Assembly: GCF_010093535.1 (NCBI RefSeq)
Contig: NW_022985186.1
Location: 170,289 to 227,634, forward strand
DNA from: Lindgomyces ingoldianus
Taxonomy: Eukaryota; Ascomycota; Dothideomycetes; Pleosporales; Lindgomycetaceae
Direction of reading: 5' to 3'
Length of the DNA: 57,346 bases
A program made the translations under genes and the position numbers. Below the pieces are notes generated by a model, which saw nothing but the letters and a program-made list of their open reading frames with translations, made no database searches and was not told the origin of the DNA. This document shows, one piece after another, positions 32,209 to 45,482 of the stretch (positions are counted from its first letter, which is position 1; each line of letters starts with the position of its first letter).

Positions 32209-32805
32209 CAGTTCGTTTGGTCGTGTTGCACGTATTTACCCTCCTATCGCCATCAGCTTAATATCATGAATCGTCTAGGGCCATCCAAATCCACCGTCCT
32301 CTTTTCGAGACTCATTCCATGCTCATTGTTAGTTGTGCTTGGCTAGCCACGGATTCTATTTTGGTCCTCGCAGTGAGTCCAATTCCGAGAACCTGGCCAG
32401 ATCTGCTAGTGGTCTCTCGTGCTCGTGGTTGGAGGAGACCGTCCTCGAAATGCCTCATCACATACCGCCCCAGATAGTAACACGACCACTTTCAAAAGCC
32501 GTCATCAACGCAAGAATAAATTCAACGCCCCCTTGACAAGGTCATGTCCGGAACAGGTCAGCCATCCTCCCTGCTAGTAGTAGCAACATTGACGATAAAC
32601 CTCGGTTATCTTCCTCTTAATACGCTCGTATACTGCACGTAAACATATATTTAGTAATTTCATCTAACTAATGTGTTCCACGGGCGAGGGCGGCACCCTA
32701 CTAACTTTAGCTACCTCTTTTATCTTAACATACAAGAGCTTAACGCAACGCTATTTAATTCGCTTTCAATTAAGCAGATATTCAAATTATAGTTTTATTA
32801 AAAAC
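32209..32805. other. Flank of kinase pseudogene grading into RIPed DNA
   Basis: Composition is normal to about 32640 with no convincing gene, then AT-rich. The last bases, ending AAAAC (32801-32805), are the left target duplication of Gypsy-1; the sequence resumes at 44665. Confidence 0.55.
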
Positions 32806-33123
32806 TGTCACGATTATGCACGAGTAAGGTTATAGAGCTTCACGGAGGTCTAGTTTAATTACTACGTGAGGTATTATAGTAGGTACAAGACGTTGTGTAA
32901 GGAACAGAAAGGTTTAAAAAAAAATTAGTAATTAAATACTTAGCTTAAAAGTCTAAGCGCTTTAAGTATAAATTAAGCCTGTTCTAAGTTTAGTTAGTGT
33001 TAAGGCAGTTTATACTTAAGTTTATGTCTATGTTATGTTATATTTATGTTAGACGTGCACTAATAATACTCTAGTACATGTCTAATACAGTTATGTCTAG
33101 GATCTAGGGAGGATACTATAATA
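32806..33123 (-). repeat. Gypsy-1 LTR, left
   Basis: It is 318 bp, starting TGTCACGATTATGC, with its inner end mutated to ATAATA. The outer half (32806-32930) is nearly free of RIP while the inner half is RIPed. This is the reverse of the right LTR. Confidence 0.9.
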
Positions 33124-34853
33124 GTACTCCCCCTCTTATTAGAAAGAGAATCTTTTACATTAGTAGTTCTAGCATTAAGTTGTCTTTATTAGAGTATAAG
33201 TTTAGTTTAGATAGGTATTAGGCGTAGAATTAGGTTACTATAGAGTTTTTTTATAAGGCTTCTATAGGTTTCTATAATAGTTTGTTATATCTAGTCTATT
33301 TTATAAAGTATTTATAGATATGTTTTTTTTTATTAAACTAAATCTATTTAACATCTTTTATAATATATTCTAGTTTATTATTTATAATAATAGGTTTAAG
33401 TAGCAGGTTTAGCTATTTAGGTAGATAGTTAGATTTAAAGGCTACTTAGCGCAGTAATAATATGTAAAACACAGGGTGTATCTTTATGCTGTTAGGTAGG
33501 ATTAATTAGTAAGTGTGTAATAAAACTATATAAGCTACTATAAAAAGGCTAAAGTTTTTTTAATTAAGTTTCTTTAATTATTAGTTTATTTAAATATTTC
33601 TAGTGTCTAGCTAGACCTTCTTACTAGCTGCATACGCAGTAGCAGAGGTTTAGAATTAGTTTATATACTTTTGTTAAAAAGCTTAAGCCTATATAAGCTT
33701 TTTATAAACATATTTAAATATATTTTAGATTTTATTAATAAGTCTATTTATATTTATTACTTATATAAATTAATAAGTTAGTTAGAGAGTATTTATAAGT
33801 AGTTTAAATTTTATTTAAAGGTAGTATTTATAGTTTGCTAAGAACAAAGATACTTACATTAATTTAAATGTTATGTTATTAGCTTTAAACTATGCTATAG
33901 CTAACTATTTTACCTAGTTATTTTACTAGTAGTTTATGTACACTTATAAAACTTATTTTATTATAGTGTTTATATTTTTAGTCTAGCTGTTAGTCTCTAG
34001 GTAAAAAGCTATAGATAAATAGAGAATAATTTAGAGCTATTTATAAAGTTTGTTCTAAAAAGCTAAGATAAACTATGTACCTCTATCTAATATAATTATG
34101 TTAGGCAGGCTATAGTAAACTTATATATATTAGTAGAATAACTAGGCTATATTAGAAGTAGTTATAAAGAAACATAGTATTAAGTGTTAATACTTAGTTA
34201 AGTAATTAATAACTACTATAATATTTATATACCCTTTAAATAAAGGTAAGTTTATAATAAAATTAATTAATATATCTTTTTAAGCTTATTTAGAGATTAA
34301 GAGTAGTTTAAGTAGGCTATTATACTTTTTTTAAGAGGCTTTTACTTTATAGTAAGTATAGCAACATAATACATATTAGCATACAGTATAGAACATGCAG
34401 GGCTAGTAGTACTCTCTCTGTAGTAGGTTAAGAGTTTTTCCTCTGCCTAAGTGTCCTCTAACAGGCAAGTTGTGTATAATTTAAAGTAGTTTAATTCTTA
34501 GTTTATTAAAATTAAAAATTATAAGTTAGTTATAGTAATATAGCTTACTATTTTAGTTTTTATAGTTAGCTAGTGTTACCTTTTTTAACTAACTAGCGCT
34601 ATTTTAGAGCAAGTCTAAAGTTTCTTAGATAAATTTATTATTTAAATACTTATTAGTAATAATTTAATTAATTATCTAATCTATTTTATTTAAGTTAAGG
34701 TCTAAAAATAGCTTAAGTTAGAGTAAAGTTTAGTGTTAAGCTTTTTACACTTTTTTTTAAGTAAGAATGTCTTAGAATTACTTTATAAAAGTATCTAGTT
34801 TCCCTTTATTTTAACTAAAATAATAAGTAATCTTAAAATTAAAATAAGACAAG

Positions 34854-35119
34854 TGTCTGTACGCAGCAGCAGCGTCGCGGCCTGGATACAAGCGATCACG
34901 CACGAGCAGGATCACGTATCTATGTCACATGATGCTCGTGCGCGAACCTCTGTGCGCGAACATCTAGATATCCCCCTTTTCCTCTGTACAGAGGAAAAAC
35001 AAGAAGCAATTAACACTAGTTACCTAACACCCCTGTGCAATGTTTACACTATGCAAACCTCTCTGTCTTGTACGCATTTGCTAACACTAAGTGCTAGCTA
35101 TCAGAGAGTCTATTTAACA
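34854..35119 (+). repeat. Copia-1 LTR, 5'
   Basis: It is 266 bp, beginning TGTCTGTACGCAG and ending TATTTAACA. It differs from the 3' LTR at about nine sites, all but one transitions. Open frames across it are accidental. Confidence 0.93.
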
Positions 35120-38100
35120 CTAATTAGTAGTTTAAATACTATAAAAAAGAAAGCTTTTTTTATACTTTTTTATTTAAAAGTTTATGTATAAGAAGAATTC
35201 TTTTTCTTACTACTTTAACTATAAATTAGTAAGAGTAAAGATAAAGTCTAATTTATGTGCAAGTAGCTATAAATCTCTATTTAGTTACTTAAGTAAAAGT
35301 AAGAAACCTGTCTAAATAATACTGTTTAAAGGTATTATATAAATAGTAGTGCTTATTTAACACTAGAAGGTTTGTTTTATCTTTTTGCACAAGGCTGTTT
35401 AGAGGCAGCGTACAACAAGAAGTAAGACAGCGCGCAACAACACATAATTAACTACTATAAAGCAATAAGTAATGCTAGCTTTATCTATAACTAGCTAACA
35501 TAACGTATTAATGTATAACTAATATGTACCTTTTGTAGGCATCTTAGCAAAGACCCTAGCAGAGTAGACAAACATTAAAGATTAAGTAAATAAGATTAAA
35601 CTATTAAATAACACACTTAAAAAGAAGCTTAATTTATACACAGCTAACTTAATTATAAAACTCTGCGCGTTAAGCGCAATAAATGTACATACACTTAAAA
35701 ACTTTTAAGATAACTTTATAGAGTAAAAGCTTATACACTTTAAAAATCTTAGCTAACTATTCTTATAAAAACTAATTACTACTCTGTAGAATAAGGGCAT
35801 TAGCTTTAAGAAGAACATAATAAAGGCTACTATACTATATAGACTTATAAAAAAAGAACACATGTTTACTGTTTTACTAAAGTATTATATAAAACTATTA
35901 CTACTATTACTAGTCTTAATGTAATAGAGGATATCTCTATATAAATTACCTGTAGACCTAATACTTCCTCTGCAATTAGTATAACTACCTTATAATAGCT
36001 TACTGTACAAGAGCACAACTAGGCAGCTACATATTCCTGTAGCCACAGCTCCACATGAGATTCCCTAAAGCTTGTACCTACTACATATAATTTAATTACT
36101 ATACAATCTATACTAACTTCTACCTACATAAGATATTATAGCAGAGAACCTTACGCCTAAGAAGGTTATATAATTCTAGAAGGTATAAAGAAAAAAGAAT
36201 AACTACATAAAGCAACTATATAATATTCTAGCTAATAAGGCTATAGTATTTATTAAGCTCTGCTAACACCTTACTATCTTTAAAGCATTATACATAAGCA
36301 TCTTTTCTAATATCTTTAAAGGGCGCGCACACATGTTCTACTTTTATAATATTAGTCTAGGACAATTATAGAAGTTACTGTACAAGTAGCTTAGTAATTA
36401 CTTTAATACTAATGTAAACTATAACTAGTATTAAATAGATTAGATAATAATAAGCTTTACATAAAATAAGTAAAAAAACTTTATAAAAACTTTACATAAA
36501 GCTTTTAAAGCTATAATTAATAAACTTACTCTTATATAAAAAGCTCTTAGTCTATAATTCTAAAGCAAGATACTGCTTTACACTGCTATTATATAAGTAT
36601 ACTAAGGGCAACTTAAACTTAAACAAGTAATGTTCTTAATTAAGCCTACATATAAGGCACTATATAGTAACCTTTGTTTAGCACTTTAGGTTATAATTAA
36701 TTAATAGAATAATGCATTTATAAATAAATCCTAAGACATGTACTACACTAATAGGCAATATAGCTTACTATGTACACATAGCTATTAACAACATAGAAGA
36801 AGCCTAAGGGGATATAGAGGATTATTTAGACTATAGTCCTCTACATAATTAAAGTAATGCTTTGTCTGTTATAAGAAAAAATGTTAGTTAATAAATTATT
36901 TTTATATAAATTAATTTTATATAAAATGCTAATATATCTCTTTATATAAAGAATTCTATAACAAGACACTAATATATAAAAAGGTAAATATATACATTTA
37001 AAAGTTTAAAAGTAAACTAAAGTAGAAAAAAAAAAAGTTGCATAATAATAATAACTTAGATAAAAAGAAAGGTAAAGAGATTATTAACTACCTTACTAAT
37101 ACTACATTTCTCTACTGCGCAACTGCAGAGGACATCTACAGCCTAGAACCTAAAGAATACGCAGAACAGTTTATCCTTAAAGATTAATACTGTATAGTAT
37201 ACTAAGGTAAACTATAGAATACTAGCATAGTAAGAATCTCTACTATAGGGAAGTTATAACTTAAAGCATACCTGCAAGAATTCCCTTATATAAAAGTAGA
37301 CTAGACACTAAGAAAAAAGAGTATTAGCTTTAAAAAATAAAAATTAATAAAATTAATTAGTACTATATAAATTACTAACCTAGTTAGTAATGTAATGTAT
37401 TACATCCTAGAGACTCTAACACTATTCCTGCTATTACTAGCAAATGCTAACTAACTTAGGGCATACTTTAACAACATTTTAAATGTTATTATATGTAAAG
37501 ACAAAACTACTATCTTTATTATATAAAAATAAAGACACCTTTTTTTTAATATTAGTAAAAAAAAATTTATGTTTTTCTTTACTAAATTAAAACTCTACTA
37601 TCTCTACTACTAATTTAGACACCCTTGCACAGAGAGACTCTAGAAGATGCTAACTAGCGCTAGCTACAACATTAATGCTGCAGTGCTAGAAGAGATTAAG
37701 AAGTTTTACTACCTCTGCTAATTATATAACTAGGCCTTATAAAGATTTAAGTTTATAATTAAAAATAACACCTACTTTAACTATAAAGTTATTATTAATG
37801 TTATATAAATTAATAATAAAAATATTCTACATGTTATTAATATAAACACATTATTTTAGGCTGCTACATTCCTAAAATCTATGTCTGCACAAGATACCTA
37901 AGATGCACTGTGTAAATGCTAGATTAACACTTATTAAGAACTTTTAGACTACATTGTGTATAATTCTAGTATAAACTTTGCTTTAAAGGATTTTTAAGCT
38001 TATGTAAAAATTATAGAAGCTATATGCAGGCAGATGCCTATAGAAGCACATTAGGCAGTTAAAAAGGTTAAGTGCGCGCACATACCTCTTTAACAAGCGT

Positions 38101-40776
38101 TTAACATCCTAAAGACTAAGCTAGGTAACTGTACAGATAATAAGGCTATTCTGCAGATAGCAGTTAAGGCTCTAAACAACACAGCTAGCCTACACAGTCT
38201 AGTACCCACGCTGCTAGTCTTTAGAGCATACCTAAGGATTAACCTAGACTCTTTACTATTACTAGACATTATTACACAAGTAAGCGCTATATAAAAGGTA
38301 ATAAAGATACTTTAAAAAGACTATATAAAAGTAAACATTAATTATGTAATTAACACTTATAATAGCTCTACAACATATAAAGTTCTTAACCTCCCCCTTA
38401 GCTTAAAGATTATAGCATAGAGAAAGAAGAAAGGCTAGACTAGCCTATATAAAATTAAGAGTATTAAAGAAAAAGACATTATTATTAAGAGAAAAAATAG
38501 CCTACTAAAGCTCTAATGTACGCAGGTTAAACTGTACTATAAAAAAAAAAAAAAGACAACCTACTTATAATAAATAACCTAGATAAACTAATCCCTATAT
38601 AAAAGGATCCTTTAAAGAAAAGAAAAAAAGAACAGCCTTGTAAAAATATTATAGAGGCAGAACTAGAGCCTACTACAGACTAAGCCCCTTAGAATAGCAA
38701 TGCCGCACTAGTGCAAAGGGAAGATATAGATACTAGGAGAAGTAAAAGGCAAAGGAAACCTGCACAAAGTCTAGACTAGGTATTTCTAACCTAGAAAAAA
38801 AAGGATAATTAGGCCTTGTCTATTAAGCTCTGTATAGATAGTGTAATTACTACACCTAGAAAACTATTTAAAGAATTAGACTGCATAGAGATAGACACCT
38901 TAATTACTAACAGCACTTTTAAGGTTATAGTGTATAACTTAATAAAGTATAAAGGTTAGATTTTTAACCTCTGCCTTATATAAAAAGTAAAAGGCAAAAC
39001 AACCTAACTATATAAGAAATTCTGCCTAGTGTTTACTAGCTACTTAGATAAAAAGAAGGGAGAAATCCTTACCTAGTTACTAACTATTTAGAGAATAAGC
39101 TAGAGACTACTTTTAGCTATAAAAGCAAGCTTAAGAGCTATGTACAGAATGCATTTTAAACTATGTAATATTATATAAGCATACATCTAATTAATAGATA
39201 AGCTTATACACACGCTGTATATAAAGCTACTAAAGAAGATGCGCTAGAGCTTTCTACTAAATATAATACTCTAGGTTGTACAACTCTTATATAGAGCTAC
39301 TAAATTAGAACTGTATTAGTTTAAGATATATTATAACTACTATAAAAAAAAGCTGCGCATGTACATCTTTTTATACAACCCCTACTTCTTAATTACTAAT
39401 AAAGAAGAGCACACCTTTAGTATTACTAGCCTATAGATAGACAACACTTTAAGCATTATAATAAAAGATTTTACATAAAGAGAAGAAAAAAAACTGTAAA
39501 AAGTAAAGTTTTATGTAAAAGGCAAGACTATTTTAGTAGAGAAGCAGCCTATTAAGTTTAATAGTAGAAAAATTAAACTTACACATAACATAGTAGTTTT
39601 TACTTAGAAAGAATAAGTAAGCTACTTTTATATAATTAACTTAAAAAACAAAGATGCTGCACAATAATATATTAAGTAATGTACAAAAGGGGCATATATT
39701 ACATTTATGTGTTAACTAGAGGCAGCATTTAACCTGTCTATTACTACATAAACTACAGACCCTTTGCATAATAATATTAACACACTTAATGCATAAATCT
39801 AATAGTAGATAGACAATAGTAAGCGCAGTCTTACCTTTCTACTATTACAGCTTAATTATGCAAAGCTGTTTATTTTTATAGATAGATTATTTGCTAATAA
39901 TAAAAACCTTAGCTTATAGCTAGAATTTTTAATTATATTAAGTAATAAAAACTGTACAGAGTAAAGCAACTATTTTAAAATACTAGGCAACATTATACAC
40001 TAGAATTCTACTAAGTGTAAAAGAGTAACTAGGAGTGTCTTTACTAGCAAACTATATAGAATAGTTAGAGAGTTTAATAATGTAATTACTTTTAGTATAA
40101 CTCTATAGTAAATTATATAAACACTTAAACTACTACTAATTCTAGTAGTAATCTGCACAGATTTAAGGTCTTTATATAATTACCTTATTAAGCTAGGCAC
40201 TACTAGCAAAAAGTAACTTATAATTAATATTATGTTACTCTGTAAATTATACAAGAAAAAGAAAATTACTAAAATAAAGTAAATTAATAGTAAAGATAAC
40301 TTAGTAGATGCATGTATAAAGAAAACACTAAACTAAGCTTTTTAATTATTAGTCCTAACTAACTGCCTCTCTGTCTAAATAGAAGCATCTGTAGACTAGC
40401 TAGATCCTGTGCGCAAAGATGCCTTAGACTAACTAGACTAACAACGCCTTTATATAAGACCTATTTCCTTTTGTTTTTATTTTTTTTATATTATACATAC
40501 TTATCTTTCTTATTATAAGGATCTGTTACTATTAGCACTGTATAAAAAAAGAAAAGAGCTAGAGGATTATACAGCAGGGCTTAAAAAGCAAAGAATAAAG
40601 AAGAGAAAAGCTATTTACATAGCACAACTAGCCTATTCTAACGCACAGCATTACTAAGACAAGTCCTAATAAATAAGGTAAAGTAAAGGCAGAACATAAT
40701 TAAATAGACCTACACAGACAGAAGGGAGGTAACGTGTACAGAAGGTAACTCTTTAGACAAAAAGAAAAGTTGCTAG

Positions 40777-41042
40777 TGTCTGTACGCAGCAGCAGCGTCG
40801 CGGCCTGGATACAAGCAATCACGCACAAGCAGGATCACGTATCTATGTCACATAATGCTTGTGCGCGAACCTCTGTGCGCGAACATCTAGATATCCCCCT
40901 TTTCCTCTGTACAGAGGAAAAACAAGAAGCAATTAACACTAGTTACCTAACACCCCTGTGCAATGTTTACACTGTGCAAACCTCTCTGTCTTGTACGCAT
41001 TTGCTGACACTAAGTGCTAGCTAGCAGAGAGTCCATTCAACA
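40777..41042 (+). repeat. Copia-1 LTR, 3'
   Basis: It is 266 bp, beginning TGTCTGTACGCAG and ending CATTCAACA. It is preceded by a purine-rich stretch (GACAAAAAGAAAAG) consistent with a polypurine tract. Confidence 0.93.
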
Positions 41043-44000
41043 ACAAGTATTTAGACTAATAGGCTTATTAGTAGCTAAGTTATTTTGTAGTTGCAAAGTA
41101 CTATAAGTTTTTTTAGTTAAATAGAACCTGTATTAGATGCGCTGCACTTTCTAGTTTAGGTTGCTATTATTTAAAGTAATATACTATAGTAAGTAATTTC
41201 TTATTATAAATTTTATAATTACTTTTTATAAAACTTATTCTTTTTAAGAAGTATATAATAGGCTTAATAGTTCTATCTAGCTTAGTCTAGGAAAGAACTT
41301 CTACTACTACATAGTCTAAAGCATTAGCTTCTACAAGTATTAGTAGTTTAAAGTTAAAGTAGTAGAGTATTAAAGCTTTAGTAAAAGCTTTCTTTAGCTA
41401 GTTAAAGAACTATTAGTAATTTAAGTTAAAGTTAAATTAAACCTTTTTTTTAGTAAGTATAATTATAGAGCTTACTAGCTATAAGAAGTTATTAATAAAT
41501 TATTAGTAAAAGTTAGTAAATTTTATAAAGGCTTAAACATCTTTTATGTTTTTTAGGTATTACTAATCTAGCACAGTCTAAACCTTAATAGGGTCTATTT
41601 AGATGCTATTTATAGAGATTACATATTTTAAATATATAACTTTTAATTAGTAGAACTTGCATTTATCTATATTAAGTTGCAGACCTGCTTCTTTTATAGC
41701 CTTTAGCACTAGGCGTACATGCTGTTTATACTCTAAAAGGCGATTACTATAAATTAGAATATTATTAATATACATAGTATAGAACATGTTTAGGTAGGGT
41801 TAAAGTAAGTTGTTTATAAAATGTTAAAAAGTACTAAGTGTGTTAGCTAAGCTAAAGGGCATTACTAGGTACTTAAATAGTCTATATTAGGTTTAAAATG
41901 CTGTTAGCTACTTATTACTTTTTACTATTCTTAGCTTATTAAAAGTAGTAATAATATCTAACTTTATAAAATACTTTACTTTACTTAGTTAGCTTAGGGT
42001 TTTTTATAAAAAAAGAATTAAGTATTAGTTTTTAATAGTAACAGTGTTTAGTCCTTAGTAGTTAACATAGAATTAAAGCCTACCCCTAAGTTTTTTTATA
42101 AATAGTATAAGTAACACTACTAGTAAGAACCTAGCTTAAATAAACCCTTTTTTTAAGTTTTTATTAAGGTATTTTTAAAGCACTTTTAATTTATTTAGTA
42201 ACATTTTATATAGTAGCCTATAACTAAGTTGTTTACTAGGCTTAAAAGTTATTTAGTAATTATATAAATGTTATATTAAAAGCTTATTAAACTTGTCTTA
42301 AAAAAAGACATATAATAAGTTATAGTAGTCTTAAGAGACTATTATTTTTAAGTTAGTGTGTTTTTAAAGAGCTAAAGCTTAGTCTATATTAGAAATTATA
42401 ACTATATAGATTTTATAATCTAGTTATTAAGCTAGGGTTATAAATAAAGCAGGTTCTATATAGTAGATGTTTATCTACTGTTTAAGTCCTAGTTTATATT
42501 TAAATTAAGTAGGTAAAGGTTTTTTAAAGGCTTTTTTTTTTTTAAGTTTAAGTAGTTGTTAAATTATTTTATATAGCCTATTTTAGTAAAAGGCCTAGCT
42601 TATTAGCCTTACTTAAGTAGTTTTTTTTTAAGTTATTAAAAAGTAAGTCTAAAAATTTTTTATATTAAGTGCTATTTAAGTGTTGTTTAGGTGTAAGTGT
42701 AAGTATATGTTTTAGTATTAAAAAGAGTTAAAGTTTAGAACTTACTCTTAGTAATTAAAAGCAACCTTATGCTAATATAGCTATAGTTGTTCTAGAATTA
42801 GGTTATAACATTCTATGTTTATTACATAAAGTTTAATCTGCTTCTTATAGTGTTAGTAAGTAATTATAATAGTTATAGTATAAAAAATAAAACTTTTTTT
42901 AAGTTATTTTTTATTAAATCTAGTTAAGTAAATTATTTAGGTAAGTAGTGTTAATTAAAGATTTAGTTTATATGCTAGTTCTTTATTAATGTAACCTATG
43001 CTATTTACTTCTAAGTTAATAAGAGCCTATATTAAAGCTAATATAGTTTTTTATTATAAATATATAAAAATATTAACTTAGTACTTTTAGTTATTAGTAG
43101 GGGACTTAGCCTATAAGTTAGCAAAGATTTAGTGTTAAATTAGTCCTAAGGGGCAACTTAGCCCTAGAACAAGCCTTTTTGCAGGCTTCTACTGCTATAG
43201 CTACAGCTACATTAAGAGTAGTAAAGGGGATTAGGGCTTAAATATAAGTTAGAGCCTTTATAAAAATAAAATTAAAATAGTAAAAATTTTTAATAAGTAC
43301 TAGCAGCGCTACTTACGTAGACTTAAGAAAGAAGAATAAAGCAGTTTTAAAAGATATAACTATGCTTACTATACTTAAAACATTAACTTTTTTTTTTATA
43401 ATTTTTACACTTTTTAAAACTAACTAGAGCATAATTTAAATTAATTTTTATTATGTTAGAGTTTTTATTTGCAACTGCGCTAGTTTAGGGGTGTATTAAG
43501 GCTTATATAGAGAGGAACCTTATGTTATTATTGTAGGTAGTAATTAGGTTTGCATATGCATTAAGGTTGTTTAAAAGAGGTTCTTCTACTATAGCGCGTT
43601 ATAGTTTAGTTAAAAAGAAGTTATATAAGGCTATAATTAAACTTATTTTATTTAGGCCTATATTAAATGCAAGTTAGTAGAACTTAGTAAAGTGTAAAGT
43701 AAAGCTTTTTTTTTTTTATTATAAAGTGTTTAAGTAACTTAGAGCTGTTAACTTTTTATTTAAGTCTTTATAAGTTACTTATAAGAACACTATAAATTAA
43801 TTTAAGTTAATAATATTCTTATTTATTAGTAAGTTAATTAAGGCTATTATATTATAGTTAAGTTAAAAGTAAGCATATAGTAACTAGAAGTGTTTAAAGA
43901 GAAATTAGTTTATGTTTTCTTTAAGTTTATATTAGAGCTTATATAAAAAAAAAAGTAGGTCTTTTTATTTTCTATTAAACAGTAAAGAATTAGAGAGTTA

Positions 44001-44346
44001 GTTAAATTTTATTACTAAGTTAAAAAAGTTATAAGTTGTAGGCAGTGTTAGGTAGAAAAGAGTTAAGCTATCTTTAGACTTTTAAGTAAGCTTTAAAGCT
44101 AGTAAGTTCTTAGTTCTTACTACTATAATAAAAGTTAAGGCAGAAATAAACTACTTAATAACATAAAGCTGTTTTTTAAAGTTGTTTTAAAAAGCTTTAA
44201 AGCTTATAATATAGCAGCTTTTTTATAAAGTAAGCGCTTTTTAGAAAGCTTCTTAGCTTACTTTAATAGCTTAGAGTTATGTAAGTACTAAGCTTATTAA
44301 ATTAGATTTAGAGGCTATTCTTAGCTAAAGTTTTAACATAATGTAA

Positions 44347-44664
44347 TGTTATAATTATGTATAAGTAAAGTTATAGAGCTTTATAGAGGTCTAGTTTAAT
44401 TACTATGTAAGGTATTATAGTAAGTATAAGATGTTATATAAGAAATAAAAAAGTTTAGAAGAAAATTAGTAATTAAATACTTAGCTTAGAAGTCTAAGCG
44501 CTTTAGGTATAAATTAAGCCTGTTCTAAGTTTAGTTAGTGTTAAGGCAGTTTATGCTTAAGTTTATGTCTATGTTGTGTTGTGTTTGTGTCAGACGTGCA
44601 CTAATAATACTCTAGTACGCGTCTAATACGGTTATGTCTGGGATCCGGGGAGGATACCGTGACA
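44347..44664 (-). repeat. Gypsy-1 LTR, right
   Basis: It is 318 bp, its inner end mutated (TGTTATAATTATG) and its outer end clean (GGATACCGTGACA). The outer ~100 bp keep CpA and TpG that are lost in the left copy. Confidence 0.9.
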
Positions 44665-44710
44665 AAAACAATTAGATCTAAAGTAACTGCTACTCTGCTA
44701 CTATCTATAG

Positions 44711-44900
44711 TGTAAAGATAGGATAGTAGGTAGCACGGATAGCACTTAGAGCAAGGTTTTAGAGAAGTAGGAGTGTATTGTAAGAGAGACAAATCACTGC
44801 CTAGCCTCGCTTTGTAGGAGTCATGCTTATATGCCAAGCCCGGGTCAGGTGAGGCTGAACTAGCCTATTCTAGGGCATCTAGCCTCATGTTATTTCCCTA
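44711..44900 (-). repeat. Diverged solo LTR-like copy of the 199-bp LTR family
   Basis: Read on the minus strand, it aligns with 20250-20448 over most of its length (shared AGCCTCACCTGA, ATATAAGCATGA, GTCTCTCTTACAATACACTC and CTATCCTATCTTTACA). TATAG flanks both sides (44706-44710, 44901-44905), a candidate target duplication. One end has lost the TG, consistent with RIP. Confidence 0.65.
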
Positions 44901-44905
44901 TATAG

Positions 44906-45477
44906 TCGTCCTGCAACCTAAAGAATAGAATAGATAATAATAAGCTAAAATAGTGTAATAAAACGTTATATACTGTTGTAAAAGCTTGCTTCTACCTATT
45001 TTAGTTAATTTAGTAACAGTTTATTTAAAAATAGCTTTTAGTTATTAAGTAAAAGTAAAGGAAAAGTATAACAGAAAAGTAAAAGTAAAATAGAAGTATA
45101 TTTTACACTGCTAGAGTAGCAGTTAGAATAGTATAACGTATTTTACAATGTAACGGCACAGGCAAGACAATGGGTCCATATTCGGTATGAATCCACTTAG
45201 AGGCATATAGGAGTGCGTAGGAACTTAGTAATCTAGGAATGTTATTAACACCTATAGGCCTTGTACAAAAGAATATTAGAAAACTACTAAATTAGCTAAG
45301 AGGAGAGGGGCAACTAAATACTTAGAGGAATAAGAGTAACAGTAGGGGGCAGGGTAGAGTTAGAGCTAGGTTAGAGTTAGAGCTAATACAAGAACTGTTT
45401 AGATAGGTTCTAGGCAACGTAAGATAGAATGATTTATGTAAATTATTACATAACCTCTCTTTTTATAAACTAATAGT
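44906..45477. other. Unassigned AT-rich DNA
   Basis: It contains RIPed DNA with a cleaner patch (about 45150-45250). Near 45355-45390 lies a short run of GTTAGAG-type repeats. No gene or element end identified. Confidence 0.45.
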
Positions 45478-45482
45478 CTTTG

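Larger units (their letters stand above)
34854..41042 (+). mobile_element. Ty1/Copia retrotransposon Copia-1, nested in Gypsy-1
   Basis: It is 6189 bp with 266-bp LTRs and a 5-bp target duplication ACAAG at 34849-34853 and 41043-41047. The plus strand is a dead gag-pol. RNase H near 40020-40350 is clearest: KRVTRSVFTSKLY, VVICTDLRSLYN, LVDACIKK. It matches Copia proteins ending in the D-A-x-T-K region. Frames are filled with TAA/TAG while the LTRs are almost clean. Copia-2 is an older or more damaged relative. Confidence 0.9.
32806..44664 (-). mobile_element. Ty3/Gypsy retrotransposon Gypsy-1, with Copia-1 nested
   Basis: Two 318-bp LTRs (32806-33123 and 44347-44664) are flanked by AAAAC on both outer sides. 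Without Copia-1 and one ACAAG the element is 5665 bp. The minus strand around 41950-41250 gives a Gypsy reverse transcriptase and RNase H when RIP stops are read through: LVMPFSLAN, YINNILIYSN, LNIDKCKFY, then RTIKPIIYFL and YNKKLLTIVYYF-like RNase H. The gene is interrupted at 41047/34849 by Copia-1 and goes on downward to 33124, where integrase is presumed. All coding frames are dead from TAA/TAG. Confidence 0.9.

Noticed and set aside
34853..35191. 112-codon frame, repeated as 84 codons at 40770-41024
   Set aside because: Both lie across the two Copia-1 LTRs. The match is the LTR repeat itself, not a duplicated gene.
45350..45395. GTTAGAG-type repeats resembling interstitial telomere sequence
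   Set aside because: The units are too few and irregular, and the ascomycete TTAGGG unit is not present intact.
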